DNA of 64,000 nucleotides from Alentia gelatinosa (Eukaryota; Annelida; Polychaeta; Phyllodocida; Polynoidae). Below are positions 12,192 to 23,180 of this stretch, piece by piece; position 1 is the first letter of the stretch, and each line of letters opens with the position of its first letter. Made by a program: the position numbers and the translations under genes. The notes below the pieces were generated by a model. That model was not told the DNA's origin and made no database searches. It saw nothing but the letters and a program-made list of their open reading frames with translations. Location of the stretch: contig OX465579.1 of NCBI GenBank assembly GCA_950022655.1, forward strand, positions 179,680,303-179,744,302, read 5' to 3'.

Positions 12192-12779
12192 GCCTATAAT
12201 GTGACTAGGCCAGGCTTTCAGGCTACAGGAAAATGTGATCTCACGGGAAAGGTAGATCAGAAAACTACAACTCTGAATTATGTTTTCAGTTCGGCTAGAA
12301 ACGAATCTGAAGGATAGAAGTATATCTGTGTAGACAAACACAAAAAAGAGTAGCAGAATTCAGTTAAGTACTGCACGAGAATCTCACTCTCGTGGGCCCT
12401 CAGTCTCCAAAGATAGGTCTTATTCACTCTGCCTCTATGTGCGGGACCATCTCCAAGCGGATATTACCGACATTTACAAGTTTTATATGAGGTAGGTAAT
12501 AATAATAAACAGGCGCGGAGATCACGGTTAACAACACTTTATTTCTGACACTGTGACGGACAACCGGAAACACGTGTGAGAGCCGTGCTAACTCACAATG
12601 GATGGAAAATGGTAAAAATGTATGACAAATATGTCAAAATTCCACATCGATACGTAAAGAACTGAAACGACGAAGACACTAAGATCGGGGCTATTAGAGT
12701 GTATAGAGCATAGAAATGTAATACGTGGGTTTATCATATATTGAGATCTCATCCTCCTGCATTCTCACTCACTCAATGA

Positions 12780-12935
12780 AGAATGTTTGTCACAAGTAGA
12801 CCGGAAGTCACTGTAGACGCTGATTGAACGACCGGAAGTCACGTGTCACCAGTCACGTGATATAAACGTGAAGGAAGTCGCAGAAGCACTCTCAGACATC
12901 ACCGTCAAAAATAGATCACGACCAGTCGCCAGGGT
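12780..12935. promoter_or_regulatory. Promoter-like cluster of ETS and E-box motifs
   Basis: Two ACCGGAAGTCAC blocks (ETS-type core, near 12800 and 12830) and two CACGTG/TCACGTGA E-boxes (near 12841-12860) lie within 70 bases. A possible donor (CGCCAGG|GTGAGT) follows at about 12932. No ATG-initiated exon is evident, so a 5' untranslated exon of a plus-strand transcript, or chance, are both possible. Confidence 0.3.
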
Positions 12936-12976
12936 GAGTGAACGTCACGAGGTGTACGGCATCCAAATGGTCATGC

Positions 12977-13255
12977 ACCCCCCCCCCCCCCGCCCCCCTC
13001 CGTCTCCCCCCCCGCCTCGAACCCTCAGCCAATTCATATACCCCCCCCCACAAAAAAAACACACCCCATAATAGCCCCACAGTTACCCCTGAATCGCCCA
13101 CCGCGTCGTAATCCCCCCCCCCCCTATAAACAACAAAAAGTAACAACCACAAAACCCATCAATGAATAAATATATATATAAAATCCATGGATTCTCCCAA
13201 CCCTTCTTATACCCCCCTCTCCCCCCCAAACCCCCCTCTCCCCCCCCCCAACCCG
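12977..13255. repeat. Cluster of C homopolymer runs
   Basis: Repeated runs of 7-13 C occur near 12977, 13005, 13040, 13112 and 13210-13250. The complementary strand is G-rich and could form quadruplexes. Proline-rich or glycine-rich open frames here follow from composition. An (AAT)n tract follows at about 13427-13448. Confidence 0.8.
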
Positions 13256-13499
13256 AGGATCCCGACAAACAAAACCCCATAAATACATCAAATAGAGAAA
13301 AGATTGTATCAAACTCTTCCAGTTTATCCCCGTTCTGTTTTCTGTATTTTACTGACGACCCTCGGTAATAATAAACTGACGACTGCCATGCCCTTTGGTC
13401 ATACTCGAGGAATAAGTAGAGTAGCATAATAATAATAATAATAATAATGGTAATAATAACTGTCACATATAACAACATGTTGATATTGAGAGTGTAAAC

Positions 13500-13668
13500 A
13501 GTCTCTCCACTCTCTGCGCATGCTCCTAATGAGGGCTGCAGGACACAAAAACAAACATGGCAAAACATGGCGGAGTGGGCCCAGACGGCACCATCACAGT
13601 TTGTGAGATCTGTCGGGCACCGCGTCGAGTTCAGCAGCTCAGGGATGGCGAGACGACCTTGACCTCTC
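13500..13668 (+). promoter_or_regulatory. Promoter-like segment with possible first exon
   Basis: TGCGCATGC (NRF1-like, near 13515) and AACATGGCGG (YY1-like, near 13564) lie close together. An ATG at 13557 opens a frame reading MAKHGGVGPDGTITVCEICR, then APRR, up to a possible donor (CAGCA|GTGAGC, about 13671). The CEICRAPR stretch recalls the second half of a RanBP2-type zinc finger, but the first half is missing. Inference only; equally it may be non-coding. Confidence 0.25.
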
Positions 13669-13684
13669 AGCAGTGAGCTGCACC
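13639..13684 (-). CDS. Candidate terminal exon of the calpain gene
   Basis: An AG (CCAAGCAG) is followed by one base that would complete the split Arg codon left by exon I, then VQLTAERSRSSRHP and a stop. The phase fits, but the exon is only 46 bases, the polypyrimidine tract is short and no nearby minus-strand AATAAA is seen. If real, the protease would end shortly after its C2-like domain with no penta-EF-hand. Weak candidate. Confidence 0.2.
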
Positions 13685-14221
13685 CTGCTTGGAGAGTGTA
13701 GGATCACCATGACAACGCGGGCGGCGCTGCAGTGGCTACAGCTCTCTGTGTGGACAAACAAAGGGGAGGGGGTCAGTGTGAGGAATACACTGTATCATAA
13801 TAACAGCAGATACATCCGATAAAACAGGAGAAAGTACCACGAGGAAACGTAGCTACTGAGCCCGGAGTGATGGCCTTTCGTCCTTTAAATATGGCCTTAC
13901 GCTGTAGGCGGAGGGCCGTGTTGACGTGACGAAAGATAGAGATATAGATACGTTCCCTCTACTTTACTTGGCACTCCGGTGTCAAGGTACTGTAAGGGAT
14001 TGTGATCCATCCGGACCACTAAGAACTTAAGTAGTAAACAACACTGTTTATTCAAGTTGACGTGTCTGGTGTTGTGTTGCTGGGGTATATAGTCATCCGG
14101 CTTATATACCGAGAACATACCGAACCGACCTATGTGGATCTCATAGGGTAACATTACACATCGGCGGTATAGATACGATCTATCCGAATGTGGGTGATTA
14201 AGGAGGCCAAAGCTGATGACC

Positions 14222-17078
14222 GCTTCTCATATAACATATAACTGTGAGTTCTGTACCTACAGTATAACTTGGATATACAGACATATAACTGTGAGGTGCG
14301 TACCTACAGAAGAACTCAGACATAAAGACATATAACGGTGAGATACATTCCTAAAGTAGAACTCGGATATACAGACATTTATTACATACCTATGGCCCAA
14401 CGTCTATGAAATACTGCTGTCATCTACCTTGATGAAGTTATACTCTAAGGACAGAGGGCGCCACCCCCGTCTATACCCGCACCAACCAGTGGGAGACGGC
14501 TCCGGTGGTCATTTGTCTACTCACTCACAGACACTATAGATGCTCTCCTGAACTCCACACATTGGGTTTTTTTTTCTGACAGTGAGATACGTACCTACAG
14601 TAGAACTCGGATATACAGACATGTAACACTGAGATACGTACCTACAGTAGAACTCGGATATACAGACATGTAAAGATACGTACCTACAGTAGAACTCGGA
14701 GTTCCAGGCGTACAGACGTATAACAGTGAGATACGCACCTACAGTAGAACTCGGAGTTCCAGGCGTACAGACGTATATCAGTGAGATACGTACCTACAGT
14801 AGAACTCGGAGGTCCAGGCGTACAGACATATATCAGTGAGATACGTACCTACAGTAGAACTCGGAGGTCCAGGCGTACAGACGTATATCAGTGAGATACG
14901 TACCTACAGTAGAACTCGGAGGTCCAGGCGTACAGACGTATAACAGTGAGATACGTACCTACAGTAGAACTCGGAGGTCCAGGCGTACAGACGTATAACA
15001 GTGAGACACGTACCTACAGTAGAACTCGGATATACAGACATGTAACACTGAGATACGTACCTACAGTAGAACTCAGAGGTCCAGGCGTACAGACGTATAA
15101 CACTGAGATACGTACCTACAGTAGAACTCGGATATACAGACATGTAACACTGAGATACGCACCTACAGTAGAACTCGGAGGTCCAGGCGTACAGATGTAT
15201 AACGTATAACACTGAGATATGTACCTACAGTAGAACTCGGATATACAGACATGTAACACTGAGATACGCACCTACAGTAGAACTCGGAGGTCCAGGCGTA
15301 CAGACGTATAACGTATAACACTGAGATACGCACCTACAGTAGAACTCGGAGGTCCAGGCGTACAGACATATAACAGTGAGATATGTACCTACATGTCTAC
15401 ATGCCGACATGTAAAGATACGCACCTACAGTAGAACTCGGAGGTCCAGGCGTACAGACGTATAACAGTGAGATACGCACCTACAGTAGAACTCGGAGGTC
15501 CAGGCGTACAGACGTATAACACTGAGATACGTACCTACAGTAGAACTTGGATATACAGACATGTAACAGTGAGATACGTACCTACAGTAGAACTCGGAGG
15601 TCCAGGCGTACAGACGTATATCAGTGAGATACGTACCTACAGTAGAACTCGGAGGTCCAGGCGTACAGACGTATAACAGTGAGATATGTACCTACAGTAG
15701 AACTCGGAGGTCCAGGCGTACAGACGTATAACAGTGAGTTACGCACCTACAGTAAAACTCGGATATACAGACATGTAAAGATACGCACCTACAGTAGAAC
15801 TCGGATATACAGACGTATAACAGTGAGATACACACCTACAGTAGAACTCAGATATACAGACATGTAACACTGAGACACGTACCTACAGTAGAACTCGGAG
15901 GTCCAGGCGTACAGCCGTATAACAGTAAGATACGCACCTACAGTAAAACTTGGATATACAGACATGTAAAGATACGCACCTACAGTAGAACTCGGAGGTC
16001 CAGGCGTACAGACGTATAACAGTGAGATACGTACCTACAGTAGAACTCGGAGGTCCAGGCGTACAGACGTATAACAGTGAGATACGTACCTACAGTAGAA
16101 CTCGGATATACAGACATGTAACGTTAAGATACGTACCTACAGTAGAACTCGGAGGTCCAGGCGTACAGACGTATAACAGTGAGATACGTACCTACAGTAG
16201 AACTCGGAGGTCCAGGCGTACAGACGTATAACGTATAACACTGAGACACGTACCTACAGTAGAACTCGGAGGTCCAGGCGTACAGACGTATATCAGTGAG
16301 ATACGTACCTACAGTAGAACTCGGATATACAGACATGTAAAGATACGTACCTACAGTAAAACTCGGAGGTCCAGGCGTACAGCCGTATAACAGTAAGATA
16401 CGTACCTACAGTAGAACTCGGATATACAGACATGTAAAGATACGTACCTACAGTAGAACTCGGAGGTCCAGGCGTACAGACGTATAACAGTAAGATACGT
16501 ACCTACAGTAGAACTCGGAGGTCCAGGGGTACAGACGTATAACAGTGAGACACGTACCTACAGTAGAACTTGGATATACAGACATGTAACGTTAAGATAC
16601 GTACCTACAGTAGAACACGGAGGTCCAGGCGTACAGACGTATAACAGTGAGATACGTACCTACAGTAGAACTCGGAGGTCCAGGCGTACAGACATATAAC
16701 ACTGAGATACGCACCTACAGTAGAACTCGGAGGTCCAGGTGTACAGACGTATAACACTGAGATACGCACCTACAGTAGAACTTGGATATACAGACATGTA
16801 ACGTTAAGATACGTACCTACAGTAGAACTCGGAGGTCCAGGCGTACAGACGTATAACAGTGAGATACGTACCTACAGTAGAACTCGGAGGTCCAGGCGTA
16901 CAGACGTATAACAGTGAGATACGCACCTACAGTAAAACTCGGATATACAGACATGTAAAGATACGTACCTACAGTAGAACTCGGAGGTCCAGGCGTACAG
17001 ACGTATATCAGTGAGATACGCACCTACAGTAGAACTCGGAGGTCCAGGCGTACAGACGTATAACACTGAGATACGTAC
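14222..17078. repeat. Minisatellite of the exon I donor border, about 48 copies
   Basis: Two unit types, about 55 and 47 bp, alternate irregularly. On the minus strand each unit carries the end of calpain exon I (the 55-bp type encodes RLYAWTSEFYC, the 47-bp type keeps only the SEFYC part) followed by the donor GTACGT or GTGCGT. The array abuts the true donor at 17078. Three degenerate copies at 14222-14390 are separated from the main block (14580 on) by about 185 bases of other sequence. The donor hexamer is intact in almost all copies. Open frames in both directions are by-products. Confidence 0.95.
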
Positions 17079-17302
17079 CTACAGTAGAACTCGGAGGTCC
17101 AGGCGTACAGACGGATGAGGTATTGAGCCTGGATCTCGGCGTCGAAGGTTGACGGCACGAGCACGTAGTTGCCCTGGTCGAGCAGGAAGCGGCTGGTCAC
17201 CTCGCGTGTGTTGGTGTAGTCCACCTCTCCCAGCACAGGCTCCACCCAGTTGGCATCGCGGAAGAAGGCCACGCCCACCCGCCCCCGGTAGTGACTGGGC
17301 AG
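17079..17302 (-). CDS. Calpain exon I: second half of the C2-like domain (CBSW)
   Basis: The frame starts after CTCCTCAG and ends at TACTGTAG|GTACGT, giving residues 415-488 of the partial protein. It contains the segments expected late in calpain domain III: a linker, TNTREVTSRFLLDQGNYVLV, then PSTFDAE and YLIRLYAW, equivalent to the family's REVSTRFRLPPGEY..VPSTFEP..GDFVLR. This domain packs against the protease core and contributes to calcium and lipid response in classical calpains. It begins in phase 0, matching exon H. The final codon is split (AG). Continuing past the donor meets a stop 55 bases on, exactly at the end of the first repeat copy (17024-17026). The exon is clearly GC-rich against its intron. 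Confidence 0.92.
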
Positions 17303-17629
17303 CTGAGGAGGGGACAGACAGAGACAGTCAGCGGGCAGCGAGCGGTATCAGGGGTGAGGTGGGAGTGTCGAGTGGGGGACGGCTCCGGGGAGAAATGGTG
17401 CACAGAGATCTTTGAGACCTAAAGATTTAAACTGAAAAACCTAAAAAGTATTGTTAATATGTGAATCACACCAATATATTTGGGACGTTATTCTAGGGAA
17501 AAAGTTTATATCATATATATACTTAATCGACACAATGCTCTGATATGATGATAGATGGATGTGCACGGTTGTATAATAATAAGTGGATGTGCAAGTATAT
17601 ATAATAAATAAATGGATATTATAGAGAAA

Positions 17630-17937
17630 CCAAACAAGAGTTAGTTGTGTTGTTGTTTATCGCACGACTCCAAGATCGCGTATTACTGCACAAGGCGAAG
17701 CCGAGAGCAGTAATACGCCATCTTGCCGGAGTGCGATGAACAATATCACGACTAACTCGAGTTTGGTTTAGAATTTATCCTACCCCGCCTGTCTAAATTA
17801 CTTCTACATTAACAAATGACGTCATTTGTCAAGTGTATCCCACTAGAGCGATATTTTTCATTTTCTCAACTCCAGACCGAATTCGGAAACCCACTGTTAA
17901 GCCTATGAAGTTTTTTTATTAGGGGTAGGATAAGCAC
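17630..17937. mobile_element. Foldback element with ~66-bp arms plus a shared terminal block
   Basis: Arms at 17630-17695 and 17700-17766 pair closely (CCAAAC..GAGTTAGT.GTG..., ATCGCAC, GCGTATTACTGC) around a loop, AAGGCGAAGCCGA. The sequence to 17937 ends TTATTAGGGGTAGGATAAG, which matches, inverted, the start of the insertion at 60639 (ATCCTACCCCTAATA, then CATAGGCTTAAC). It sits in the intron between exons H and I. Confidence 0.8.
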
Positions 17938-17996
17938 TGTATGTAATTATAAGTGGAGGTACATGGATTGGTATGTGATAAAAGCGCAGCACTGAC

Positions 17997-18154
17997 CTTG
18001 TAAATTCTGAAGTTGATGTACTCCTCGCTGTGACCTTTTCTGCGCTTCTTGGTGGCTCGCTCAAACTTCTGCATGAGGGACACGATGAGAAAGCACCGGG
18101 TCCAGATCTCCTCCGCCTCCTCCTCCTCCCACTCGTTAAAGTGGTGGTTCTGAC
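17997..18154 (-). CDS. Calpain exon H: first half of the C2-like domain
   Basis: The frame runs from GCTCAG|GT to ATTTACAAG|GTCAGT, residues 363-414, after completing an Arg codon split with exon G. It has an acidic run (EWEEEEAEEIW) followed by CFLIVSLMQKFERATKKRRK and INFRIYK, matching the classical calpain motif C(T)VIVALMQKNRRKQR...IGFSIY. The acidic stretch sits where the domain III acidic loop of classical calpains lies, a likely calcium- or lipid-sensitive region (inference). It ends in phase 0, so exon I follows directly. Its 5' border is copied into the upstream intron. Confidence 0.92.
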
Positions 18155-19400
18155 CTGAGCGACAACCACACGGCATTAACCCGATACCCAGAGCAATTCT
18201 CACTGGCTGTATGCAGACAGCAGGTATGGTGAATTCTCACTGTTATTCATCGTATCGTATTATATATATTCATTACCACTCGTTAAAGTGGTGGTTCTGA
18301 CCTGAGCGACAACCACACGGCATTAACCCGATACCTAGAGCAATTCTCACGGGCTGTATGCAGACAGCAGGTATGGTGAATTCTCACTGTTATTCATCGT
18401 ATCGTATTATATATATATTCATTACCACTCGTTAAAGTGGTGGTTCTGACCTGAGGGAGAACCACACGGCATTAACCCTGATATCCAGAGCAATTCTCAC
18501 AGGCTCTATGCTTAGAGGGTATGGTGAATTCTCACTGGCTGTATGCTTAGAGGGTATGGTGAATTCTCATTGTTATTCATCGCATCTTATTATATATATT
18601 CATTACCACTCGTTAAAGTGGTAGTTCTGACCTGAGCGACAACCACACGGCATTAACCCTGATATCCAGAGCAATTCTCACTGGCTGTATGCATAGAGGG
18701 TATGGTGAATTCTCACTGGCTGTATGCATAGAGAAGGTATGTTGAATTCTCACTGGCTATATACAGACAGCAGGTATGGTGAATTCTCACGGGCTGTATG
18801 CATAGAGGGTATGGTGAATTCTCACGGGCTTTATGCATAGAGGGTACGGTGAATTCTCACGGGCTGTATGCATGGAGGGTATGGTGAATTCTCACGGGCT
18901 GTATGCATAGAGGGTATGGTGAATTCTCACGGGCTGTATGCATAGAGGGTATGTTGAGTTCTCACTGGCTCTATACAGACAGCAGGTATGGAGGGTTTTT
19001 TGCGGTTAACTAGTTTTAACCCAACAACCACCTTGTCTACTAACTGAATTTGTAACTAATAAGATGTACGGAGACTATCTGCAATAATTGTAACTATTGT
19101 ATACATCCTGATCGAGTTTCAGCAAATCACTGTTGGATCACCTGTCATGTAAGCCTGCTAGTCGGGCACAGACACGGAATCAAAGCAACTGGAGGGGGTG
19201 GAGGGTAAGCAAAATTTCCAGTATAAATAAAAACCCGAAAAAAAAAAAAAGGTATGGTGAATTCTCACTGGCTTTAGACAGAGAGAAGGTATGGTGAATT
19301 CTCACTAGCTCTAGGCAGAGAGAACGTTTGTTGAATTCTCACTGGCTCTAGGCAGAGAGAACGTATGTTAAATTCTCACTGGCTCTATGCAGACAGCAGG
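18155..19400. repeat. Array with four copies of the exon H acceptor border and 35-bp units
   Basis: The minus-strand block CTCAGGTCAGAACCACCACT, then TTAACGAGTGG (intron end plus exon H start), recurs at about 18278, 18427 and 18607 besides the true copy. Intervals are about 150-180 bases. A 35-bp unit containing GGTATGGTGAATTCTCAC fills the rest in more than a dozen copies. One copy has CTGAGGGAGAACC, with a changed acceptor flank. A retroposon interrupts the array at 18992-19250. Confidence 0.9.
18992..19250 (+). mobile_element. A-tailed retroposon (SINE-like) with target-site duplication
   Basis: A 259-bp segment unlike the surrounding 35-bp repeats, ending CCAGTATAAATAAAA and then an A tract. 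It is bounded by GGTATGG on both sides (18985-18991 and 19251-19257). That word is part of the repeat unit, so the duplication could be array periodicity, but the sharp edges support insertion. The same 3' end occurs in the segments at 55883, 56392 and 57263. No clear Pol III boxes were seen. Confidence 0.7.
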
Positions 19401-19489
19401 TAGCCCTTTGGCATGACTTGGTTTTATCTCACATGGATTGTCTGAGAACGTCAGTGATGGTGTCTTCACTCGTAACCCTCATACCCTAC

Positions 19490-20575
19490 ACACTATCAAA
19501 AAACTCCACCTTACCCCTCTACACACTACCTACACACTCCACCTTACCCCTCTACACACTACCTACACACTCCACCTTACCCCTCTACACACTACCTACA
19601 CACTCCACCTTACCCCTCTACACACTACCTACACACTCCACCTTACCCCTCTACACACTACCTACACACTCCACCTTACCCCTCTACACACTACCTACAC
19701 ACTCCACCTTACCCCTCTACACACTACCTACACACTCCACCTTACCCCTCTACACACTACCTACACACTCCACCTTACCCCTCTACACACTACCTACACA
19801 CTCCACCTTACCCCTCTACACACTACCTACACACTCCACCTTACCCCTCTACACACTACCTACACACTCCACCTTACCCCTCTACACACTACCTACACAC
19901 TCCACCTCACCCCTCTACACACTACCTACACACTCCACCTTACCCCTCTACACACTACCTACACACTCCACCTTACCCCTCTACACACTACCTACACACT
20001 CCACCTTACCCCTCTACACACTACCTACACACTCCACCTTACCCCTCTACACACTACCTACACACTCCACCTTACCCCTCTACACACTACCTACACACTC
20101 CACCTTACCCCTCTACACACTACCTACACACTCCACCTCACCCCTCTACACACTACCTACACACTCCACCTCACCCCTCTACACACTACCTACACACTCC
20201 ACCTTACCCCTCTACACACTACCTACACACTCCACCTTACCCCTCTACACACTACCTACACACTCCACCTTACCCCTCTACACACTACCTACACACTCCA
20301 CCTCACCCCTCTACACACTACCTACACACTCCACCTCACCCCTCTACACACTACCTACACACTCCACCTTACCCCTCTACACACTACCTACACACTCCAC
20401 CTTACCCCTCTACACACTACCTACACACTCCACCTTACCCCTCTACACACTACCTACACACTCCACCTTACCCCTCTACACACTACCTACACACTCCACC
20501 TTACCCCTCTAAACACTACCTACACACTCCACCTTACCCCTCTACACACTACCTACACACTCCACCTTACCCCTC
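19490..20575. repeat. 33-bp minisatellite, about 32 copies, no G on the plus strand
   Basis: Unit ACCTTACCCCTCTACACACT then ACCTACACACTCC, extremely homogeneous (C/T changes at one site). No G occurs from 19473 to 20585. The long open frames (364 and 420 codons, repeating TLPLYTLPTHS and similar) arise because the period is divisible by three and stops need G or TAA, which the unit lacks in two frames. It lies in the intron between calpain exons G and H, and no exon ancestry is visible. Confidence 0.97.
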
Positions 20576-20871
20576 TCACCTACCCGCACGTTCAACTCTT
20601 TCCCACCCACCCACTTTCAACAATTTCACAATTCACTACGTTCTTCTATCATTTTATTCATCCTTTTATCAATTACATGTACTTTAAAAAGTACTTTTAA
20701 CTCATCATAAACATCAAATATTATCATTTTCATTATTAAATTTGTATATTTCTATTTTGATTAAAAAAAATAAAGTTCAATAAACTTTTATACTACAAGA
20801 CTTCCGTCATATTTTTTTTCAACAACAAACAGCACTTGGCCCACTAATAATTTAGTAATTATTGAACTCAC

Positions 20872-21000
20872 GTCGGCGGAGTTTATCTGGCGCTATGGAG
20901 AAGAAGTACTGTGGGTTTGTCGCGTATTTCTCCAGGTTGTCGCTGCAGCCTCCAGCGCTGCCTCCGGGCACCCACGCGCCGTGGAAACTAAACATCTTAC
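20872..21000 (-). CDS. Calpain exon G: start of the C2-like domain
   Basis: From TTTTTAG|GTAAGATG to CGCCGAC|GTGAGT, residues 320-361 plus split codons at each end (Ser with exon F, Arg with exon H). FHGAWVPGGSAGGCSDNLEK then TNPQYFFSI matches the family pattern GxWxxGxTAGGCxN...F..NPQ. The AGGC and NPQ motifs make the assignment secure. The true acceptor and the first ~45 exon bases are repeated in the upstream intron at 21039-22085. Exon composition is GC-rich against an AT-rich intron. Confidence 0.93.
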
Positions 21001-22085
21001 CTAAAAACACATTAATATTAACATTATAAACAGAGAATACTGCCTCCGGGCACCCACGCGCCGTGGAAACTAAGCATCTTACCTAAAAACACATTAATAT
21101 TAACATTATAAACACGGAATACTGCCTCCGGGCACCCACGCGCCATGGAAACTAAACATCTTACCTAAAAACACATTAATAATAACATTATAAACAGAGA
21201 ATACTGCCTTTAGGCACCCACGCGCCATGGAAACTAAACATCTTACCTAAAAACACATTGATATTAACCCTTTAAGGACGGGTGTGTGCGGCCGTGCTAC
21301 CCGTGTGAGGACGGGTGCTGGTGTCTATGTATACCGCTAGGGGACGGGCACATAGGTGTTAGAACCCATAATTTGAGGGTATAATCACGTGGTATAATAC
21401 GTTATCCTTGATATTTATTTGTTTTCTCACTAGAAATACTTAATACGATATTAGAACTAGATTCTATGAAAATTTGATGTTTAATGATGAATTATTTCTT
21501 TATCAAAATTGATTTTATAGATTTTGGAGAAATGATACCTTGAAGCATCATTCGGCCTGGGCCGGTTGATGCCTCAAGGCATCATTTGTCCTTAAAGGGT
21601 TAACATTATAAACACAGAGTACTGCCTCCGGGCACCCACGCGCCGTGGAAACTAAACATCTTACCTAAAAACACATTAATATTAATATTATAAACACGGA
21701 ATACTGCCTCCGGGCACCCACGCGCCATGGAAACTAAACATCTTACCTAAAAACACATTAATATTAACATTATAAACAGAGAATACTGCCTCCGGGCACC
21801 CACGCGCCGTGGAAACTAAACATCTTACCTAAAAACACATTAATATTAATATTATAAACACGGAATACTGCCTCCGGGCACCCACGCGCCATGGAAACTA
21901 AACATCTTACCTAAAAACACATTAATATTAACATTATAAACACGGAATACTGCCTTTAGGCACCCACGGGCCATGGAAACTAAACATCTTACCTAAAAAC
22001 ACATTAATATTAATATCATAAACAGGAAGTACTGCCTTTATGCATTCGAATATTATGAAAAATAAGCATCGTACCTAAAAGGTCA
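21001..22085. repeat. 82-bp array of the exon G acceptor border, 8-9 copies
   Basis: Each unit on the minus strand reads intron end, TTTTTAG, then GTAAGATGTTTAGTTTCCA and onward into the GAWVPGG codons. Copies start near 21039, 21121, 21203, 21621, 21703, 21785, 21867 and 21949, with a degenerate one near 22030. The acceptor AG and the T run are kept in all clear copies. Copies stop inside the exon sequence (about CCTCCGGGCACC), so each is a truncated exon start. A MITE splits the array at 21268-21599. Confidence 0.95.
21268..21599. mobile_element. piggyBac-like MITE flanked by TTAA
   Basis: TTAA at 21264-21267 and at 21600-21603 flank a 332-bp insert whose ends CCCTTTAAGGAC and GTCCTTAAAGGG are perfect inverted repeats. 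Neighbouring array units show the empty site (ATATTAACATTATAAAC), so the insertion is exact. TTAA targets with CCC-type ends are typical of the piggyBac superfamily. No transposase is present; internal ATGCCTTGAGGCATCA-like words pair. It arrived after the array formed. Confidence 0.9.
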
Positions 22086-22825
22086 AAAATATTGATATCA
22101 TGGGAATTAGTCATGAATATTTCCTCTGGTTCAGTTTTACGACAAGAATTGTGACCATTATATGTAGCAATCATTCATTTTTTATTTCTATGTAACTAAG
22201 AACTTTTCGTCGTTCTATATCATTGCTTCATAATCAGATCTAGTGATTGTATTTATAAGCACTCCGATTATATACTGGTAAAGATCTATCTATATCTATC
22301 ATATTAATCTGTATCTAGCCAATACTTCCTGAATTATAGTTTATTATATATCTTAATATAGAGATGCTACCCCAAGACCTGTGTCAGTACACTGGTTGTA
22401 TCGTGAGCTGCGTCCCAGCCTTACGATGCATGACGACGCATATCTGTTTACACCTCCCGATGCACTACGATACGCCCAGTGTGGTGTCGTAGCGTATCGG
22501 AAGGTCGCACTTTTTGCACTGAAGGATGCTATTTCCATCCAGTTTTTGTCACAGATACAGAATACACACAGAGTGAAGAACATGACTTTGTATTTTTATG
22601 TAGTTGATATTGAGCTGACGATACTCATACACGGTGTGTGTAGAACTGACTGTAAGTGACGCGCCTACACAAGAAGCACCACCCACCACACGACTGACCG
22701 ACTCTCCACTCCACTGTGCGTGTACAGCGTCAATATTCACATCATCTGTGTTTTGTGAGGTTTTTATTTACATTAATTTTCAATCTAGTATTGCCTCTTC
22801 GTAATAATTTGTCATTTCATTCAGG
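22086..22825. other. AT-rich intron sequence, no gene called
   Basis: Part of the long intron between calpain exons F and G. A GC-richer patch at about 22380-22660 has overlapping open frames on both strands and partly self-complementary words (CTACGATACG / CGTAGCGTATC), suggesting a degraded foldback element and not a gene. Confidence 0.5.
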
Positions 22826-23180
22826 ATATTCATATATATTTCTATTAGACGGAACAAAATGATAATCATTTATATACCTGTGGTAGTATATCCTACACAT
22901 ACGGCCCACTCCTACCCATGTCGTATTTATATCCGTACGACACTTAGGTGACGTACGGGGTATGTATGTGGCGTACGGGGCATGTACGGCGGCGAAATCC
23001 AAAAACTCACCCAGAAGCGAAGTTAAAAATTGGATATTTTGAGGTGTATAATGATAGAGAAACAGGCTGACTGTCTCCGTACGAATAAAATACTTGGTAA
23101 AATCGTCGATCAGATGGTCGCCGATTTTACCGCGTATTTAATCCGTACGGAAACAGTCAGCCTGTTTCTCTATACTACCT
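22826..23180. mobile_element. Hairpin element, copy 1
   Basis: The first part contains CCTGTGGTAGTATATCCTAC and GACGTACGGGGTATGTATGT; the second part (about 23052-23176) is an imperfect hairpin with arms sharing AGAGAAACAGGCTGACTGT and GTAAAATCG. The same arrangement recurs at 53280-53750. No coding sequence. TACG words are dense throughout. Confidence 0.8.

Noticed and set aside
13557..13670. Zinc-finger-like CEICRAPRR peptide as proof of a calpain-15-type gene
   Set aside because: Plus strand, opposite to calpain, and only half of the finger is present; kept only as a weak promoter/first-exon candidate.
19418..20700. Open frames of 364 and 420 codons in the 33-bp array
   Set aside because: They repeat an 11-codon unit in two frames because the period is divisible by three and the unit has no G; no splice context or domain, and it lies inside a calpain intron on the opposite strand.
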